In this document: positions 27,457-38,106 of the stretch, in pieces | How positions within the stretch are numbered: the first letter of the stretch is position 1 | How the letters are laid out: each line of letters begins with the position of its first letter | DNA from: Cognatundibacterium rugosum | GTDB lineage: Bacteria > Pseudomonadota > Gammaproteobacteria > Burkholderiales > Burkholderiaceae_D | Assembly: GCF_014284365.1 (NCBI RefSeq) | Contig: NZ_JACOGG010000004.1 | Coordinates: 62,001 to 126,000 of the forward strand | Reading direction: 5' to 3' | Length of the DNA stretch: 64,000 nt | Notes under the pieces: model-generated | Database searches by the model: none | Told to the model about the DNA's origin: nothing | What the model saw: only the letters and a program-made list of their open reading frames with translations | Program-made: the position numbers and the translations under genes

Positions 27457-29319
27457 ATGACTAGCTTATTACAACAAATTCAATCTCCGGCGGATCTGCG
27501 CCAAGTTCCGCGTCACCAGCTCAATCCCTTGGCAGATGAGCTGCGCCAGCATGTGCTGGAATCCGTATCGAAAACCGGCGGCCATTTGTCGTCCAATCTG
27601 GGTACGGTAGAGCTGACGATCGCTTTGCATTATGTGTTCAATACCCCGGAAGACAGACTGGTGTGGGACGTGGGCCATCAGACCTATCCGCATAAAATCC
27701 TGACTGGCCGTCGCGATCAGATGCCGACCTTGCGTCAGTATGGTGGCATCTCAGGCTTCCCTCGCCGCGATGAGAGTGAATACGATACTTTCGGCACGGC
27801 ACACTCCTCCACCTCGATCTCTGCCGCGCTGGGTATGGCGCTGGCCGCACGCACCAAAGGCGAAAGCCGCCACTCGGTCGCGATTATCGGCGATGGTTCC
27901 ATGACAGCCGGTATGGCTTTCGAAGCCCTGAATAATGCAGGCGTGTATGACGACATTAACCTGCTGGTGATACTGAACGATAATGATATGTCGATCTCGC
28001 CGCCGGTAGGTGCATTGAACCGCTATCTGGCGCGTCTGATGTCGGGCAAATTCTATGCAGCGGCACGCAATGTCGGCAAATCAGTCTTGCCATCACCGAT
28101 GCTGGAACTGGCTAAAAAGTTTGAAGAACACGCCAAAGGCATGCTGGTTCCGGCCACTATGTTCGAAGAATTTGGCTTTAACTACATCGGTCCTATTGAT
28201 GGTCATGATCTGGATTCCCTGATTCCTACCCTGCAAAACATCAAAAACCTGAAGGGCCCGCAATTCCTGCACGTGGTCACCAAAAAAGGGAATGGTTATA
28301 AGCTGGCGGAAGCCGATCCTGTGTTGTATCACGGCCCGGGTAAATTCAATCCGGCAGAAGGCATCAAACCGTCCACCTCCGGCAAACTGACTTATACCCA
28401 GGTCTTCGGACAATGGCTGTGCGATATGGCGGCCGCTGATAAAAAGCTGGTGGGTATTACACCGGCCATGCGTGAAGGTTCAGGCATGGTGGAATTTGAA
28501 AAGCAATTTCCTAAGCGCTATTACGACGTCGGCATCGCGGAACAGCACTCTGTCACATTTGCAGCTGGTCTGGCTTGCGAAGGCCTGAAGCCGGTCGTTG
28601 CGATTTACTCGACTTTCCTGCAACGTGCTTACGATCAGTTAATCCACGACGTCGCTTTGCAAAATCTGGACGTAACATTCGCGCTGGACCGCGCCGGACT
28701 GGTGGGTGCGGATGGCGCCACCCATGCTGGCAATTACGATCTGGCCTATCTGCGCTGCATTCCGAATATGGTGGTGATGGCGGCATCGGATGAAAATGAA
28801 TGTCGTCAAATGCTGAGCACGGGCTATCACTATCCAGGTCCGGCAGCGGTGCGTTATCCGCGCGGTGCCGGTATCGGTGCGCAGGTCACGCCAGATTTGC
28901 AAACCCTGGAAATCGGTAAAGGCGAGATCAAACGTGAAGGCAAAGAAGTCGCCATACTCGCATTTGGCTCTATGGTGCATCCTGCGCTGCAGGCGGGTAC
29001 TGCCCTCAATGCCAGCGTTGCCAATATGCGCTTTATCAAACCATTGGATGTGGACTTAGTACGCAAACTGGCACAACAGCACAAAGCACTGGTCTGTGTA
29101 GAAGAAGGCTGTACCATGGGTGGCGCCGGTTCTGCAGTGGCTGAAGCACTGGCAGCGGAGGGCATCTCTGTTCCTTTGCTGATCCTGGGCTTACCGGACA
29201 AGTTCATTGATCACGGTGATCATGCACAGTTGCTGTCGCAATGCGGACTGGATGCCAAAGGGATAGAAAACGCGATACGTCAGCGTTTTCCTGAACTGAC
29301 ACTCAACAACACACAGTAA
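27457..29319 (+). CDS. dxs: 1-deoxy-D-xylulose-5-phosphate synthase
   Basis: A 620-residue ThDP enzyme that joins pyruvate and glyceraldehyde 3-phosphate in the first step of the MEP isoprenoid pathway. Visible blocks are the early [19 protein letters not shown] with its conserved His, the ThDP/Mg motif [18 protein letters not shown], the pyrimidine-domain catalytic Glu in GIAEQHSV, and [15 protein letters not shown]. The length equals that of E. coli Dxs (620). It is the last gene of xseB-ispA-dxs and is closed by the terminator at 29357. Confidence 0.97.
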   Translation: MTSLLQQIQSPADLRQVPRHQLNPLADELRQHVLESVSKTGGHLSSNLGTVELTIALHYVFNTPEDRLVWDVGHQTYPHKILTGRRDQMPTLRQYGGISGFPRRDESEYDTFGTAHSSTSISAALGMALAARTKGESRHSVAIIGDGSMTAGMAFEALNNAGVYDDINLLVILNDNDMSISPPVGALNRYLARLMSGKFYAAARNVGKSVLPSPMLELAKKFEEHAKGMLVPATMFEEFGFNYIGPIDGHDLDSLIPTLQNIKNLKGPQFLHVVTKKGNGYKLAEADPVLYHGPGKFNPAEGIKPSTSGKLTYTQVFGQWLCDMAAADKKLVGITPAMREGSGMVEFEKQFPKRYYDVGIAEQHSVTFAAGLACEGLKPVVAIYSTFLQRAYDQLIHDVALQNLDVTFALDRAGLVGADGATHAGNYDLAYLRCIPNMVVMAASDENECRQMLSTGYHYPGPAAVRYPRGAGIGAQVTPDLQTLEIGKGEIKREGKEVAILAFGSMVHPALQAGTALNASVANMRFIKPLDVDLVRKLAQQHKALVCVEEGCTMGGAGSAVAEALAAEGISVPLLILGLPDKFIDHGDHAQLLSQCGLDAKGIENAIRQRFPELTLNNTQ

Positions 29320-29356
29320 ATCCGTCAACTGACTGATGAATTGAGAATACAAACAA

Positions 29357-29382
29357 AAACGGCAATCTGAAGATTGCCGTTT
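29357..29382. terminator. Bidirectional terminator between dxs and lpxC
   Basis: AAACGGCAATCT-GA-AGATTGCCGTTT is a perfect 12-base-pair stem with A/T flanks, serving the convergent dxs and lpxC genes. Confidence 0.88.
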
Positions 29383-29426
29383 ATTTATGCTGCCTACGCA
29401 ATATCTATACGTTCATACCTGTGCTG

Positions 29427-30362
29427 TCAGGCTGCCACCCATTCACGCTGACTTTGTTCTGCATACGTGACGGGCGCATTTTTTTCATCATCAAAACTGA
29501 CGATTTCATACGCATCCGGTTGCGATAACAGCACGCGCAATAGCTGATTATTCAAACCATGACCAGATTTATGGGCGGTATAGCTGGCCAAAAATGGATG
29601 CCCGATCAGGTATAAATCACCGATCGCATCCAGGATTTTATGGCGTACAAACTCATCATCGAAACGTAAGCCATCGGCATTCAGGATGCGGTATTCATCC
29701 ATCACGATCGCATTTTCCATCGAGCCACCACGCGCCAGTCCTATGCCACGCAGCATTTCCACATCTTGCATAAAGCCGAAAGTACGCGCTCTGGCCACAT
29801 CTTTCACGAACGAGACTTTTTCAAAATCGACCACGGCAGTCTGTACCGTGCCATCGACCGCCGGATGATTGAACTCGATAAAAAAGTGTAGCTTGAAGCC
29901 ATCAAACGGTTCCAGACGCGCCCATTTCTCATTGGCGCCTGAACCTTCACGAATTTCGACCGGCTTCAACACACGGATAAATTTTTTGGCAGCATCCTGT
30001 TGCTGCAATCCGGCTTGCTGTAATAAATACACGAAAGACGAGGCGGAGCCATCCATGATAGGGATTTCTTCTGCGCTCACATCGATGTACAGATTATCTA
30101 CACCCAGACCGGCACAGGCAGACAGCAGATGTTCAACCGTAGAGACGCGCTGCCCGTTATTGGTCAGCGTGGAAGCCATACGGGTATCACCAACGGTAGT
30201 CGCAGATGCAGGAAATACCAGCGGCGGCTGCAGATCGATGCGGGTGAAAATGATGCCGGTATTGACAGGTGCGGGACGCAGCACCAGTTCGACTTTGGTA
30301 CCGGAATGCAGTCCGACACCGACGGTCCTGACAGTTTGTTGGATAGTGGTTTGCTTTAACAT
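29427..30362 (-). CDS. lpxC: UDP-3-O-acyl-N-acetylglucosamine deacetylase
   Basis: A 311-residue zinc amidase for the committed step of lipid A synthesis. It removes acetate from UDP-3-O-acyl-GlcNAc in the cytoplasm. Family motifs are GVGLHSG near residue 17, STVEHLLSA with a zinc-ligand His, [14 protein letters not shown] with the zinc-binding His and Asp, and [12 protein letters not shown] with the catalytic-region His. It lies at the distal end of the dcw region behind ftsZ and a peroxiredoxin gene, a usual order in Burkholderiales. A terminator at 30491 separates it from the peroxiredoxin. Confidence 0.96.
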   Translation of the reverse strand: MLKQTTIQQTVRTVGVGLHSGTKVELVLRPAPVNTGIIFTRIDLQPPLVFPASATTVGDTRMASTLTNNGQRVSTVEHLLSACAGLGVDNLYIDVSAEEIPIMDGSASSFVYLLQQAGLQQQDAAKKFIRVLKPVEIREGSGANEKWARLEPFDGFKLHFFIEFNHPAVDGTVQTAVVDFEKVSFVKDVARARTFGFMQDVEMLRGIGLARGGSMENAIVMDEYRILNADGLRFDDEFVRHKILDAIGDLYLIGHPFLASYTAHKSGHGLNNQLLRVLLSQPDAYEIVSFDDEKNAPVTYAEQSQREWVAA

Positions 30363-30490
30363 AGGCGTATTATAGCGATTCAGGACAATTCATATCGCCA
30401 GCGATGAAAAAGCGCTAAATTATTCACAGTAATGTGGCGTGTGCCGGACAGTGACGCTCAGGTTTGAGCACAATCACCTGACCTCTTTGC

Positions 30491-30525
30491 AAAAAAAATG
30501 CCCGGCACAAGCCAGGCATTTTCAT
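30491..30525 (-). terminator. Terminator after the peroxiredoxin gene
   Basis: On the minus strand ATGCCTGGC-TTGT-GCCGGGCAT (one G-U pair) is followed by a run of eight T. It lies 16 bases after the peroxiredoxin stop. Confidence 0.82.
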
Positions 30526-30540
30526 CACGATTGTAAACGA

Positions 30541-31047
30541 TCAGCCTAACTGAGCCAGCAGTGTTTCTGCATTCGATACTTCAAACTTACCACCAGCTTC
30601 TACGTTGAGCTGCTTTACCACGCCATCCACGGCGAGCAGGGAGTAGCGCTGGGAACGGGTGCCCATACCAAACTGGCTGAAGTCTGCATCCAGACCCAGT
30701 GCTTTGGAAAATGCAGCATTGCCATCTGCCATCATACGGATAATACCGGTCGCTTTTTGGTCGCGGCCCCAGGCACCCATCACGAAAGCATCATTCACGG
30801 AAACACACCAGATTTCATCCACGCCCTTCGCTTTCAATGCAGCGGCATGCTCAATATAGCCAGGTACATGTTTTGCCGAGCATGTCGGTGTATAAGCGCC
30901 AGGCAAACCGAAAATCGCGATGGTTTTACCTTTGACCAGATCAGCTACCTGGAAAGTGTTTGGGCCCAGTGTGCAGCCCTCGCCTTCCACTTCTATGAAT
31001 TCCGCCAGACTTGCTGCTGGGAGTTGATCGCCGATCTTAATCGTCAT
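30541..31047 (-). CDS. Peroxiredoxin, Prx5 type
   Basis: A 168-residue thiol peroxidase that reduces H2O2 or alkyl hydroperoxides. The peroxidatic Cys is C56 in PGAYTPTCSAKHVPGY. C25 and a Cys in EIWCVSVND are candidates for resolving residues. No glutaredoxin domain is fused, so the reductant is external. The start MTIKIGDQ is preferred over an ATG 15 bases upstream because AAAGGAAA lies 6 bases before it. The gene sits between ftsZ and lpxC with its own terminators on both sides. Confidence 0.9.
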   Translation of the reverse strand: MTIKIGDQLPAASLAEFIEVEGEGCTLGPNTFQVADLVKGKTIAIFGLPGAYTPTCSAKHVPGYIEHAAALKAKGVDEIWCVSVNDAFVMGAWGRDQKATGIIRMMADGNAAFSKALGLDADFSQFGMGTRSQRYSLLAVDGVVKQLNVEAGGKFEVSNAETLLAQLG

Positions 31048-31183
31048 GATGTTTCCTTTCAAAATAGGTAAGTTGAAACGTATTGATCTACATCAGAAAA
31101 ACTGCATTTTTCTGATCAGGCTGAAGTATGCATCAAGGCACGAAGTTTTGCTGAGCAGTGCATTTCCTGCTCAACGCGAAGAT

Positions 31184-31212
31184 AAAAAAACCTCGCCGCA
31201 GCGAGGTTTTTT
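31184..31212 (-). terminator. ftsZ terminator
   Basis: CCTCGC-CGCA-GCGAGG is flanked by seven A and six T, 32 bases after the ftsZ stop. It marks the end of the main dcw transcript and could act on either strand. Confidence 0.85.
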
Positions 31213-31243
31213 CAGACAGAGCAGCACTGACCAATCAACATCA

Positions 31244-32446
31244 TCAGTCAGCCTGTTTGCGCAGGAAAGCTGGAATGTCATAGGTTTCCATGCCATTTTT
31301 TTCCAGAGCGCGCACTGTGTCTGACGCAGATTCACGGCGCCATACGGCAGGTTTGCTGAGCCCGTCAAACGCTGGCACTGCATTCACCATACCGTTGGAA
31401 ACGGTGGTCGTTGTCATTGCTGCAGCCGACATCACTGTTTCGTTATTGGTACCGGTACGCAGTACAGGAGTTTGCACCAGCTGGATATTTTTCTTACCAC
31501 GACCCAAGCCGGTTGCAACCACAGTCACGCGGATATCGTCACCCATCGCGTCATCGTAAGCGATACCCTGAGCGATAGATGCATCCGGTGCAGCAAACGC
31601 GCGTACAGCAGCCATGACTTCCTTGATCTCTTTACCTTTGAGACCACGGCTGGCAGTGACATTCACCAGGACACCACGTGCACCGGACAGATCAATACCA
31701 TCGAGCAGAGGCGAAGCCACTGCCTGTTCCGCCGCGATACGGGCACGATCAACGCCGGAAGCTGTTGCGGTACCCATCATTGCTTTGCCCTGCTCACCCA
31801 TAATGGTTTTGACGTCGTTGAAATCGACATTAATGTGACCTGGTACATTAATGATTTCAGCGATACCTGCAACCGCATTGTTGAGCACGTCATCAGCATG
31901 TTGCAGCCATTCGATCATGCTATCGTCTTCATAAATCTCTTCGAGCTTCTCGTTGAGAATAATGATGAGCGAATCCACATGCTGGGTCAGTGCATCCAAA
32001 CCTTCATCCGCGATGTCCATGCACTTCTTACCTTCGTAAGAGAATGGCTTGGACACAACCGCAACGGTCAGTGCACCTAACTCTTTCGCGACTTGCGCGA
32101 CAACAGGAGCTGCACCGGTACCGGTGCCGCCGCCCATACCGGCAGCGATAAACACCATGTGCGCGCCGCGCAGCGCATCTTCGATGCGCGCACGCGATTC
32201 TTCTGCCAGCTGACGGCCGACTTCCGGTTTCATCCCGGCACCCAGACCGGTATCACCGATCTGTATCACATTGTGCGCTTTCGATGCGAGCAAAGCCTGC
32301 GCATCTGTATTTGCCGCGATAAATTCAACGCCGGACACACCTTTGTTGATCATATGCTGAACCGCATTACCGCCTGCACCACCCACGCCGACAACCTTAA
32401 TTACGGTGCCTTGTGTGGCGTTATCAACCATATCGAACTCCATCAT
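31244..32446 (-). CDS. ftsZ: Cell division GTPase FtsZ
   Basis: A 400-residue tubulin homologue that forms the cytokinetic ring. The tubulin signature [13 protein letters not shown] binds GTP phosphates, and the synergy-loop region with [11 protein letters not shown] supplies the catalytic Asp. The C-terminal conserved peptide [10 protein letters not shown], for FtsA and ZipA binding, follows a variable linker. GGAGGAGT directly before ATGATG is the strongest ribosome site in this cluster. The 119-base gap to ftsA contains a long inverted repeat (32463-32514). Confidence 0.98.
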   Translation of the reverse strand: MMEFDMVDNATQGTVIKVVGVGGAGGNAVQHMINKGVSGVEFIAANTDAQALLASKAHNVIQIGDTGLGAGMKPEVGRQLAEESRARIEDALRGAHMVFIAAGMGGGTGTGAAPVVAQVAKELGALTVAVVSKPFSYEGKKCMDIADEGLDALTQHVDSLIIILNEKLEEIYEDDSMIEWLQHADDVLNNAVAGIAEIINVPGHINVDFNDVKTIMGEQGKAMMGTATASGVDRARIAAEQAVASPLLDGIDLSGARGVLVNVTASRGLKGKEIKEVMAAVRAFAAPDASIAQGIAYDDAMGDDIRVTVVATGLGRGKKNIQLVQTPVLRTGTNNETVMSAAAMTTTTVSNGMVNAVPAFDGLSKPAVWRRESASDTVRALEKNGMETYDIPAFLRKQAD

Positions 32447-32462
32447 GACTCCTCCAGGTAGG

Positions 32463-32514
32463 CAGTTATCAGTCGCTAATGATCACGGATGAGACGACTA
32501 GCGACTAATAACTG
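32463..32514 (-). repeat. Inverted repeat between ftsA and ftsZ
   Basis: CAGTTATCAGTCGCTA (32463-32478) and TAGCGACTAATAACTG (32499-32514) are complementary at 15 of 16 positions around a 20-base loop. In the mRNA the stem would end about 16 bases before the ftsZ ATG, close to its ribosome site. It could be a processing or translation-control structure, or a mobile REP-like element. Confidence 0.7.
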
Positions 32515-32565
32515 TATATCAGACCATTATAAAATGACTACACCAAATGTGGTACAAAAAGCTGC

Positions 32566-33798
32566 TTAAAAATTCCCCAAAAACCACTCTTTCATGCGTT
32601 GCCACACCGCTTTGGCAGAACCTTCCTGCCGTATCACGAGATGACCGCGCAAATACTGCTTCTTCGCTTCCAACAACAACCCTAAAACGGTGGCATAACG
32701 CGGGCTGCGCACCACATCAGCCAGCTGACCGGTGTAAGCTGGCATCCCCAACCGGGTAGGCTTGAGGAAGATGTCTTCTGCCATCTCCACCATACCCGGC
32801 ATGGCTGCAGATCCGCCAGTGAGCACGATGCCCGACGACAGCACATCTTCATAACCGGATTCACGTACTACCTGATGCACCAGTGCGAACAATTCCTCCA
32901 CACGTGGTTCGATCACAGCAGCCAGCGCCTGACGCGATAAGGAACGTGGTCCACGGTCACCCAGACCCGGTACATCCAGCGTATCGGCAGGATCCGCCAA
33001 AACCTGTTTGGCGACACCAAAGCGAACTTTGATTTCTTCCGCTTCAGAAGTTGGTGTACGCAATGCCATCGCAATATCATTCGTGATCTGGTCGCCAGCG
33101 ATAGGAATCACGGCGGTATGTCGTATTGCGCCTTCACTGAACACCGCGACATCCGTAGTGCCACCACCGATATCAATCAGCACTACACCCAGTTCTTTTT
33201 CATCGCGGGTCAGCACCGCTTCAGCCGAAGCCATCGGCTGCAAAATCAAATCAGAAACTTCCAGACCACAACGGCGCACGCACTTCACGATATTCTGTAC
33301 TGCCGATACAGCACCGGTCACGATATGTACTTTGACCTCAAGACGGATACCGCTCATACCAATAGGCTCGCGCACATCATCCTGATTGTCGACGATGAAT
33401 TCCTGTGGCAGGGTATGCAGCAACTGCTGATCGGTCGGGATGTTGACCGCCTTAGCGGTTTCTATCACACGCGACACGTCAGCTGCGGTGACTTCCTTAT
33501 CCTTAATCGCCACCATACCGCTGGAGTTGAAGCTACGGATATGGCTACCGGCGATACCGGTATAGACGCGACTGATTTTGCAGTCCGCCATCAACTCTGC
33601 TTCTTCCAGCGCGCGCTGTATCGATTCAACCGTTGCCTCGATATTGACCACGACACCTTTTTTCAGGCCTTTAGATTCATGCTGACCCAGGCCTATCACT
33701 TCATGACGGCCATCAGCCATCACCTCGGCAACTACGGCCACGATCTTGGATGTCCCGATATCGAGACCAACGATCAGATTTTTAGCGTCTTTTGTCAT
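32566..33798 (-). CDS. ftsA: Cell division protein FtsA
   Basis: A 410-residue actin-like ATPase that tethers FtsZ to the membrane. The phosphate-1 motif GLDIGTSKIVAVVAE opens the protein, VVLIDIGGGTTDVAVF is phosphate 2, and GIVLTGGSAAMPGM is the adenosine motif. It ends in a basic amphipathic tail (AVWQRMKEWFLGNF) for membrane binding. It overlaps the ftsQ stop by 4 bases. The length is close to that of E. coli FtsA (420). Confidence 0.97.
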   Translation of the reverse strand: MTKDAKNLIVGLDIGTSKIVAVVAEVMADGRHEVIGLGQHESKGLKKGVVVNIEATVESIQRALEEAELMADCKISRVYTGIAGSHIRSFNSSGMVAIKDKEVTAADVSRVIETAKAVNIPTDQQLLHTLPQEFIVDNQDDVREPIGMSGIRLEVKVHIVTGAVSAVQNIVKCVRRCGLEVSDLILQPMASAEAVLTRDEKELGVVLIDIGGGTTDVAVFSEGAIRHTAVIPIAGDQITNDIAMALRTPTSEAEEIKVRFGVAKQVLADPADTLDVPGLGDRGPRSLSRQALAAVIEPRVEELFALVHQVVRESGYEDVLSSGIVLTGGSAAMPGMVEMAEDIFLKPTRLGMPAYTGQLADVVRSPRYATVLGLLLEAKKQYLRGHLVIRQEGSAKAVWQRMKEWFLGNF

Positions 33799-34577
33799 GT
33801 CTTTCCACTTGCTTTTATTTGCTTTTTTGAACCCACAGCGCTATGACTGGACTTTAAAGCCAGACCATTCGGGTAACGCATATCCACGCTTTCTATACTA
33901 TCCTGCAAACTGGCGATTAACTGTGGATAAACCGTCATTAAGCGGTCCACCCGATTTTTCAGCGTATCGCCATCCTGCACCCGGCCTAACTCCACATTCA
34001 TGCCATTATTGAGTTTCACACTCCATGCATAACGTCCTGAATACGTCACGCCATCTGGTTCCAAACCGATTTTCTGAAACCAGTTTTTGAACTGCATATA
34101 CTGCGACAATACTTCTTTTTCACTGCCGTCCGGCCCTGCAAAAGCGATCAGATCAGCGTCTTCTTCTGCTTCCGCCAAATTTGCTGTAAACACATCGCCC
34201 TTCACTGATAACAGCTTACCCTGATCGCCCCAGGTGCCCAGCGCCACATGTTCGTCCAGTGAAATCACCAACCGGTTCGGCCATTCTCTTTGTACTGCGG
34301 CTTTCCTGACCCAAGGCACGCTTTCAAATGCAGCGCGTACTGAGTCCAGGTTGGCCGTAAAAAAATTCCCGCGTAGCTTAGGAATCGCATTATTGCGTAT
34401 CGTGAGTGTATTCACGTGGCGCAGGCCGGCGTGATTGACGCCTTCCACCTTGATTGTGGTCAGCGTAAACATAGGCCTGTGGATCACCCACCATACGCCT
34501 GAGGCGATCAGCGCGAGCAATACCAAACCAAACAAGGCATTGGCGGTATTGTTCATCAGTCTGACGTCATGCCACAT
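33795..34577 (-). CDS. ftsQ: Cell division protein FtsQ
   Basis: A 260-residue bitopic divisome protein. A short cytoplasmic tail and one helix (ALFGLVLLALIASGVWWVI, about 13-31) are followed by a periplasmic POTRA domain (FTLTTIKVEGVNHAGLRHVN) and the FtsQ beta domain. It links FtsB/FtsL to the early division proteins. It overlaps ftsA by 4 bases and lies 29 bases after ddlB. An internal Met 7 codons in is an alternative start. Confidence 0.93.
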   Translation of the reverse strand: MWHDVRLMNNTANALFGLVLLALIASGVWWVIHRPMFTLTTIKVEGVNHAGLRHVNTLTIRNNAIPKLRGNFFTANLDSVRAAFESVPWVRKAAVQREWPNRLVISLDEHVALGTWGDQGKLLSVKGDVFTANLAEAEEDADLIAFAGPDGSEKEVLSQYMQFKNWFQKIGLEPDGVTYSGRYAWSVKLNNGMNVELGRVQDGDTLKNRVDRLMTVYPQLIASLQDSIESVDMRYPNGLALKSSHSAVGSKKQIKASGKT

Positions 34578-34606
34578 AAAATTTACACTCCGCTCCGCAT
34601 ACCTGC

Positions 34607-35566
34607 TCAGGACTTCTCACCTGAAATTTTAAGGCGTGCCGTCTTCAATATCTCTACACATAAATCTTCGTAACTCATACCCACTGCTTTGGCCGCCATC
34701 GGCACCAGAGAATGTCCGGTCATGCCTGGAGAGGTGTTAATCTCCAGCAGGAAGGGACGCTGATCCGATTCACGCACCAGCACATCAATACGTGCCCAGC
34801 CCTCACAATCAAGTGCACGATAGGCATCCACAGCCATTTTCTGGATAGTCGCCGTCAGCTCCGCAGGCAAGGGAGCCGGGCACTGATACTTGGTATCGTC
34901 CGTGAAATATTTGTTTTGATAATCGTAATTACCTTCCGGTGCCACGATTTCTATCACCGGCAAGGCATAAGCCTGTTCGCCACGACCCAGGATCGCGACC
35001 GTGAATTCACGGCCTTCAATAAATTCTTCTGCCAGCACCACTTCATCAAATTGCGCGGCGAGAGTATAAGCCTGTTGTATGTCAGCAGTATGATTGACTT
35101 TGGTGATACCGATGGTCGAACCTTCATGCGGCGGCTTCAGTATCATGGGCAAGCCCAGATTCTGAGCTAATGTCTGCAAATCCGACTGGGCATTCAGCAC
35201 TGCATAGCCCGGCGTACTGATGCCGTGGGTTTGCCAGATGCGCTTAGTGAAGATCTTATCCATCCCTATCGCACAGGCCATGACGCCGCTACCGGTGTAA
35301 GGAATATTGCATTGTTCGAGCACGCCCTGCAGGCTGCCATCTTCACCGTAGCGGCCATGCAGCGCGATGAACACGCGATCAAATTTTTCCGCCTGCAGTT
35401 CTGCCACGCTGCGCTCTGCCGGGTCAAAAGGATGCGCATCTACGCCCTTGCTGCGCAGAGCAGCTAATACGCCGTTACCGGACATCAGCGAGACTTCGCG
35501 CTCAGCAGAACGACCGCCGAACAGTACACCTACTTTACCCAAGGATTGCATATCAAAATCACTCAT
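34607..35566 (-). CDS. ddlB: D-alanine--D-alanine ligase
   Basis: A 319-residue ATP-grasp ligase that makes D-Ala-D-Ala for peptidoglycan. [20 protein letters not shown] is the N-terminal substrate loop, [20 protein letters not shown] the hinge region, and [19 protein letters not shown] the metal-binding end. It sits between murC and ftsQ in standard dcw order. The 51-base gap to murC holds a short tandem TTCTGTA duplication. Confidence 0.96.
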   Translation of the reverse strand: MSDFDMQSLGKVGVLFGGRSAEREVSLMSGNGVLAALRSKGVDAHPFDPAERSVAELQAEKFDRVFIALHGRYGEDGSLQGVLEQCNIPYTGSGVMACAIGMDKIFTKRIWQTHGISTPGYAVLNAQSDLQTLAQNLGLPMILKPPHEGSTIGITKVNHTADIQQAYTLAAQFDEVVLAEEFIEGREFTVAILGRGEQAYALPVIEIVAPEGNYDYQNKYFTDDTKYQCPAPLPAELTATIQKMAVDAYRALDCEGWARIDVLVRESDQRPFLLEINTSPGMTGHSLVPMAAKAVGMSYEDLCVEILKTARLKISGEKS

Positions 35567-35617
35567 TTTCGTATCTCGGTTTTCTGTATTCTGTATTCAG
35601 TTTTCGACTAATGATAG

Positions 35618-37003
35618 TTACTGATTGTGCGCTAATTTTCCCGGTATGCCACTGATCGATCCGGCACCCATCACGATCAGCACATCACCGTCCTGCAAAA
35701 CATGCAGTAAGCCATCCGGCATATCCTGGATAGACTCAATAAACACAGGTTCTACCTTACCCATCACACGCAAGGCGCGGGTCAGTGCGCGGCCATCCGC
35801 TGCCTGAATCGCTGTTTCACCGGCCGCATAAACTTCGGCCAACACCACCGCGTCAGCAGTGGAAATCACACGCACGAAGTCTTCAAACAAATCACGGGTC
35901 CGGGTATAACGGTGCGGTTGAAATGCCAGCACCAGACGACGATCCGGATACGCACCGCGTGCAGCTGCCAGCGTGGCCGCCATTTCCACCGGATGATGTC
36001 CATAATCATCAACCAGCGCAAAGCTGCCGCCTTTCGCCAGCGGGATTTCGCCGTAGCGGGTAAAGCGACGGCCCACACCGTTAAATTCACTCAAGGCTTT
36101 CTGGGTCGCACTGTCTTCCACCCCGACTTCACGTGCAATCGCAATGGCGGCGCAGGCATTCTGCACATTGTGCATACCAGGCTGATTCAGGCTGACCTGC
36201 ATATCAGCATAGCCTTGCTGAACCACGGTGAAATGCATCTTGCCGCCACCCGCACGCGCATTGATTGCACGTACATCAGCCTCTTCATGAAAGCCATAGC
36301 TGACGATGGGCTTGGAAATCTGCGGCATGATTTCACGTACATTGGCATCATCCAGACATAGCACCGCCACCCCATAAAAAGGCAGCCGCTGGGTAAACTC
36401 CACAAAAGCCTGTTTCAAACGGCCAAAGTCGTGGCCATAAGTTTCCATATGATCCGCATCGATATTGGTGATCACTTCGATCACTGGCAGCAGATTAAGG
36501 AAAGACGCATCCGATTCATCGGCTTCCGCTACGATGAAATCACCGCTGCCAAGTTTGGCATTTGCACCTGCACTATTGAGGCGGCCACCGATCACAAAGG
36601 TTGGATCTAAACCACCTTGTGCCAGCACGCTGGCAACCAGACTGGTGGTCGTGGTTTTACCATGAGTACCGGCAATCGCAATACCGCTTTTCAAACGCAT
36701 CAGTTCTGCCAGCATCATGGCACGTGGCACGATAGGAATGTGACGCGTACGCGCAGCAAGGACCTCTGGATTGTCGGCTTTGACTGCCGTTGATGTGACA
36801 ATCGCGTCAGCTCCGGCTATGTGTTCTTCAGCATGGCCCAGTTTCACGTCGGCACCCAGCTCTGCCAGCCGCTGCGATGCCGCATTGGTGCTGAGGTCGG
36901 AGCCGGAAATGGTATATCCAAGATTCAGTAAGACCTCGGCGATCCCGCTCATACCGGAACCGCCGATACCGACAAAATGAATATGCTTGACTTTGTGTTT
37001 CAT
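35618..37003 (-). CDS. murC: UDP-N-acetylmuramate--L-alanine ligase
   Basis: A 461-residue Mur ligase that adds L-Ala to UDP-MurNAc. [19 protein letters not shown] is the N-terminal nucleotide-binding loop, [14 protein letters not shown] the ATP P-loop, and [14 protein letters not shown] the C-terminal conserved block. The start MKHKVKH is chosen because it gives an ATGA overlap with the murG stop; a longer frame reaches 37087 but lies inside murG. The length fits the family. Confidence 0.97.
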   Translation of the reverse strand: MKHKVKHIHFVGIGGSGMSGIAEVLLNLGYTISGSDLSTNAASQRLAELGADVKLGHAEEHIAGADAIVTSTAVKADNPEVLAARTRHIPIVPRAMMLAELMRLKSGIAIAGTHGKTTTTSLVASVLAQGGLDPTFVIGGRLNSAGANAKLGSGDFIVAEADESDASFLNLLPVIEVITNIDADHMETYGHDFGRLKQAFVEFTQRLPFYGVAVLCLDDANVREIMPQISKPIVSYGFHEEADVRAINARAGGGKMHFTVVQQGYADMQVSLNQPGMHNVQNACAAIAIAREVGVEDSATQKALSEFNGVGRRFTRYGEIPLAKGGSFALVDDYGHHPVEMAATLAAARGAYPDRRLVLAFQPHRYTRTRDLFEDFVRVISTADAVVLAEVYAAGETAIQAADGRALTRALRVMGKVEPVFIESIQDMPDGLLHVLQDGDVLIVMGAGSISGIPGKLAHNQ

Positions 37004-38106
37004 GCTAATGCTTCCAAAATAGTGGCGATCTGTTGCGTCGCCGCGCGTTGTCCCAACTGATAAGCCGTTTCTGCCATACGCAGGCAATCAGCTCGGCTCA
37101 GAGTAGACAACTGTGTTGCCAAAGTATCGGCCGTAAGCCCGCTTTGGCTAATAAAAATTGCGGCCTGTTGTTGCGCCATCCATTCCGCGTTCTGCTTCTG
37201 ATGCGAAGTGCTGGATGCCATGAAAGGCACCAGAATACTTGCGACACCTGCAGCTGTTAATTCAGAGACTGTAATCGCGCCGGCACGACAAATCACCAGA
37301 TCGGCATCGGCATAACGGCGTGGCATATCATCGATAAAATCAAGCACCTCGGCCTCCACCCCGGCTTGCTGATACTGTGTACGCAAAGCGGTGATATGCT
37401 GTTTACCGGACTGATGCGTGACGACCGGACGTTGTTCCGGTGCCAGTAACGCCAACGCTTGAGGCAAGGTTTCATTGAGTACTTTTGCACCCAGACTGCC
37501 ACCCACGATCAGAATACGTAATGGGCCCTGACGCTGCGCATAACGTTGCGCCGGTGCTGGCAATTCACAAATTTCACGCCGGATAGGATTACCGGTCAGG
37601 CGCAATTTTCCATCCATCTGTGCAGCGCCGGACATTCCTGCTGCCGGTAAGCCAAACAATAAATGCTGTGCCAATGGCTGCAACACTTTATTTGATAACA
37701 GCAAAGCGGCATCCGCATTCATCAAGACCAGCGGCACACCACGGCAGGCTGCCATGACGCCGCCGGGCACGGTCACATAACCGCCCATGCCTAATACCAC
37801 ATCCGGTTTGCGCTGACCGATCAGACGATAGCAAGCGAAGAAACTGCTGATCAGTTTCCATGCACCGCTCAGGCTATGACGCAGACCTTTGCCACGCAAG
37901 CCACGGAAATCCAGCGTATCCATAGCGATGCCATGTTGCGGCACAATCTGATTTTCCATCCCAGCCTGGGTGCCCAGCCAGCTTACCTGCCAGCCGCGTT
38001 CACGCATGAAATCGGCAATCGCCAGTCCAGGGAAAATATGGCCGCCGGTACCAGCCGCCATAATCATCAATGTTTTCTGAGTATTGCCCGCGTTGCGCTT
38101 GATCAT
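37000..38106 (-). CDS. murG: Lipid II synthase MurG
   Basis: A 368-residue GT28 glycosyltransferase that adds GlcNAc from UDP-GlcNAc to lipid I on the inner face of the membrane. The N-terminal glycine loop [11 protein letters not shown] and the C-terminal [15 protein letters not shown] nucleotide-sugar motif are clear. It overlaps ftsW by ATGA and murC by ATGA, so the three are translationally coupled. Confidence 0.97.
   Translation of the reverse strand: MIKRNAGNTQKTLMIMAAGTGGHIFPGLAIADFMRERGWQVSWLGTQAGMENQIVPQHGIAMDTLDFRGLRGKGLRHSLSGAWKLISSFFACYRLIGQRKPDVVLGMGGYVTVPGGVMAACRGVPLVLMNADAALLLSNKVLQPLAQHLLFGLPAAGMSGAAQMDGKLRLTGNPIRREICELPAPAQRYAQRQGPLRILIVGGSLGAKVLNETLPQALALLAPEQRPVVTHQSGKQHITALRTQYQQAGVEAEVLDFIDDMPRRYADADLVICRAGAITVSELTAAGVASILVPFMASSTSHQKQNAEWMAQQQAAIFISQSGLTADTLATQLSTLSRADCLRMAETAYQLGQRAATQQIATILEALA

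Noticed and set aside
26293-29319. A thiamine riboswitch before the dxs operon.
   Set aside because: I found no THI-box-like CTGAGA core in the upstream gap.
31472-33846. Several open frames of 100-240 codons on the plus strand opposite ftsZ and ftsA.
   Set aside because: They have low-complexity His/Thr-rich composition, no ribosome sites, and lie fully antisense to essential conserved genes.
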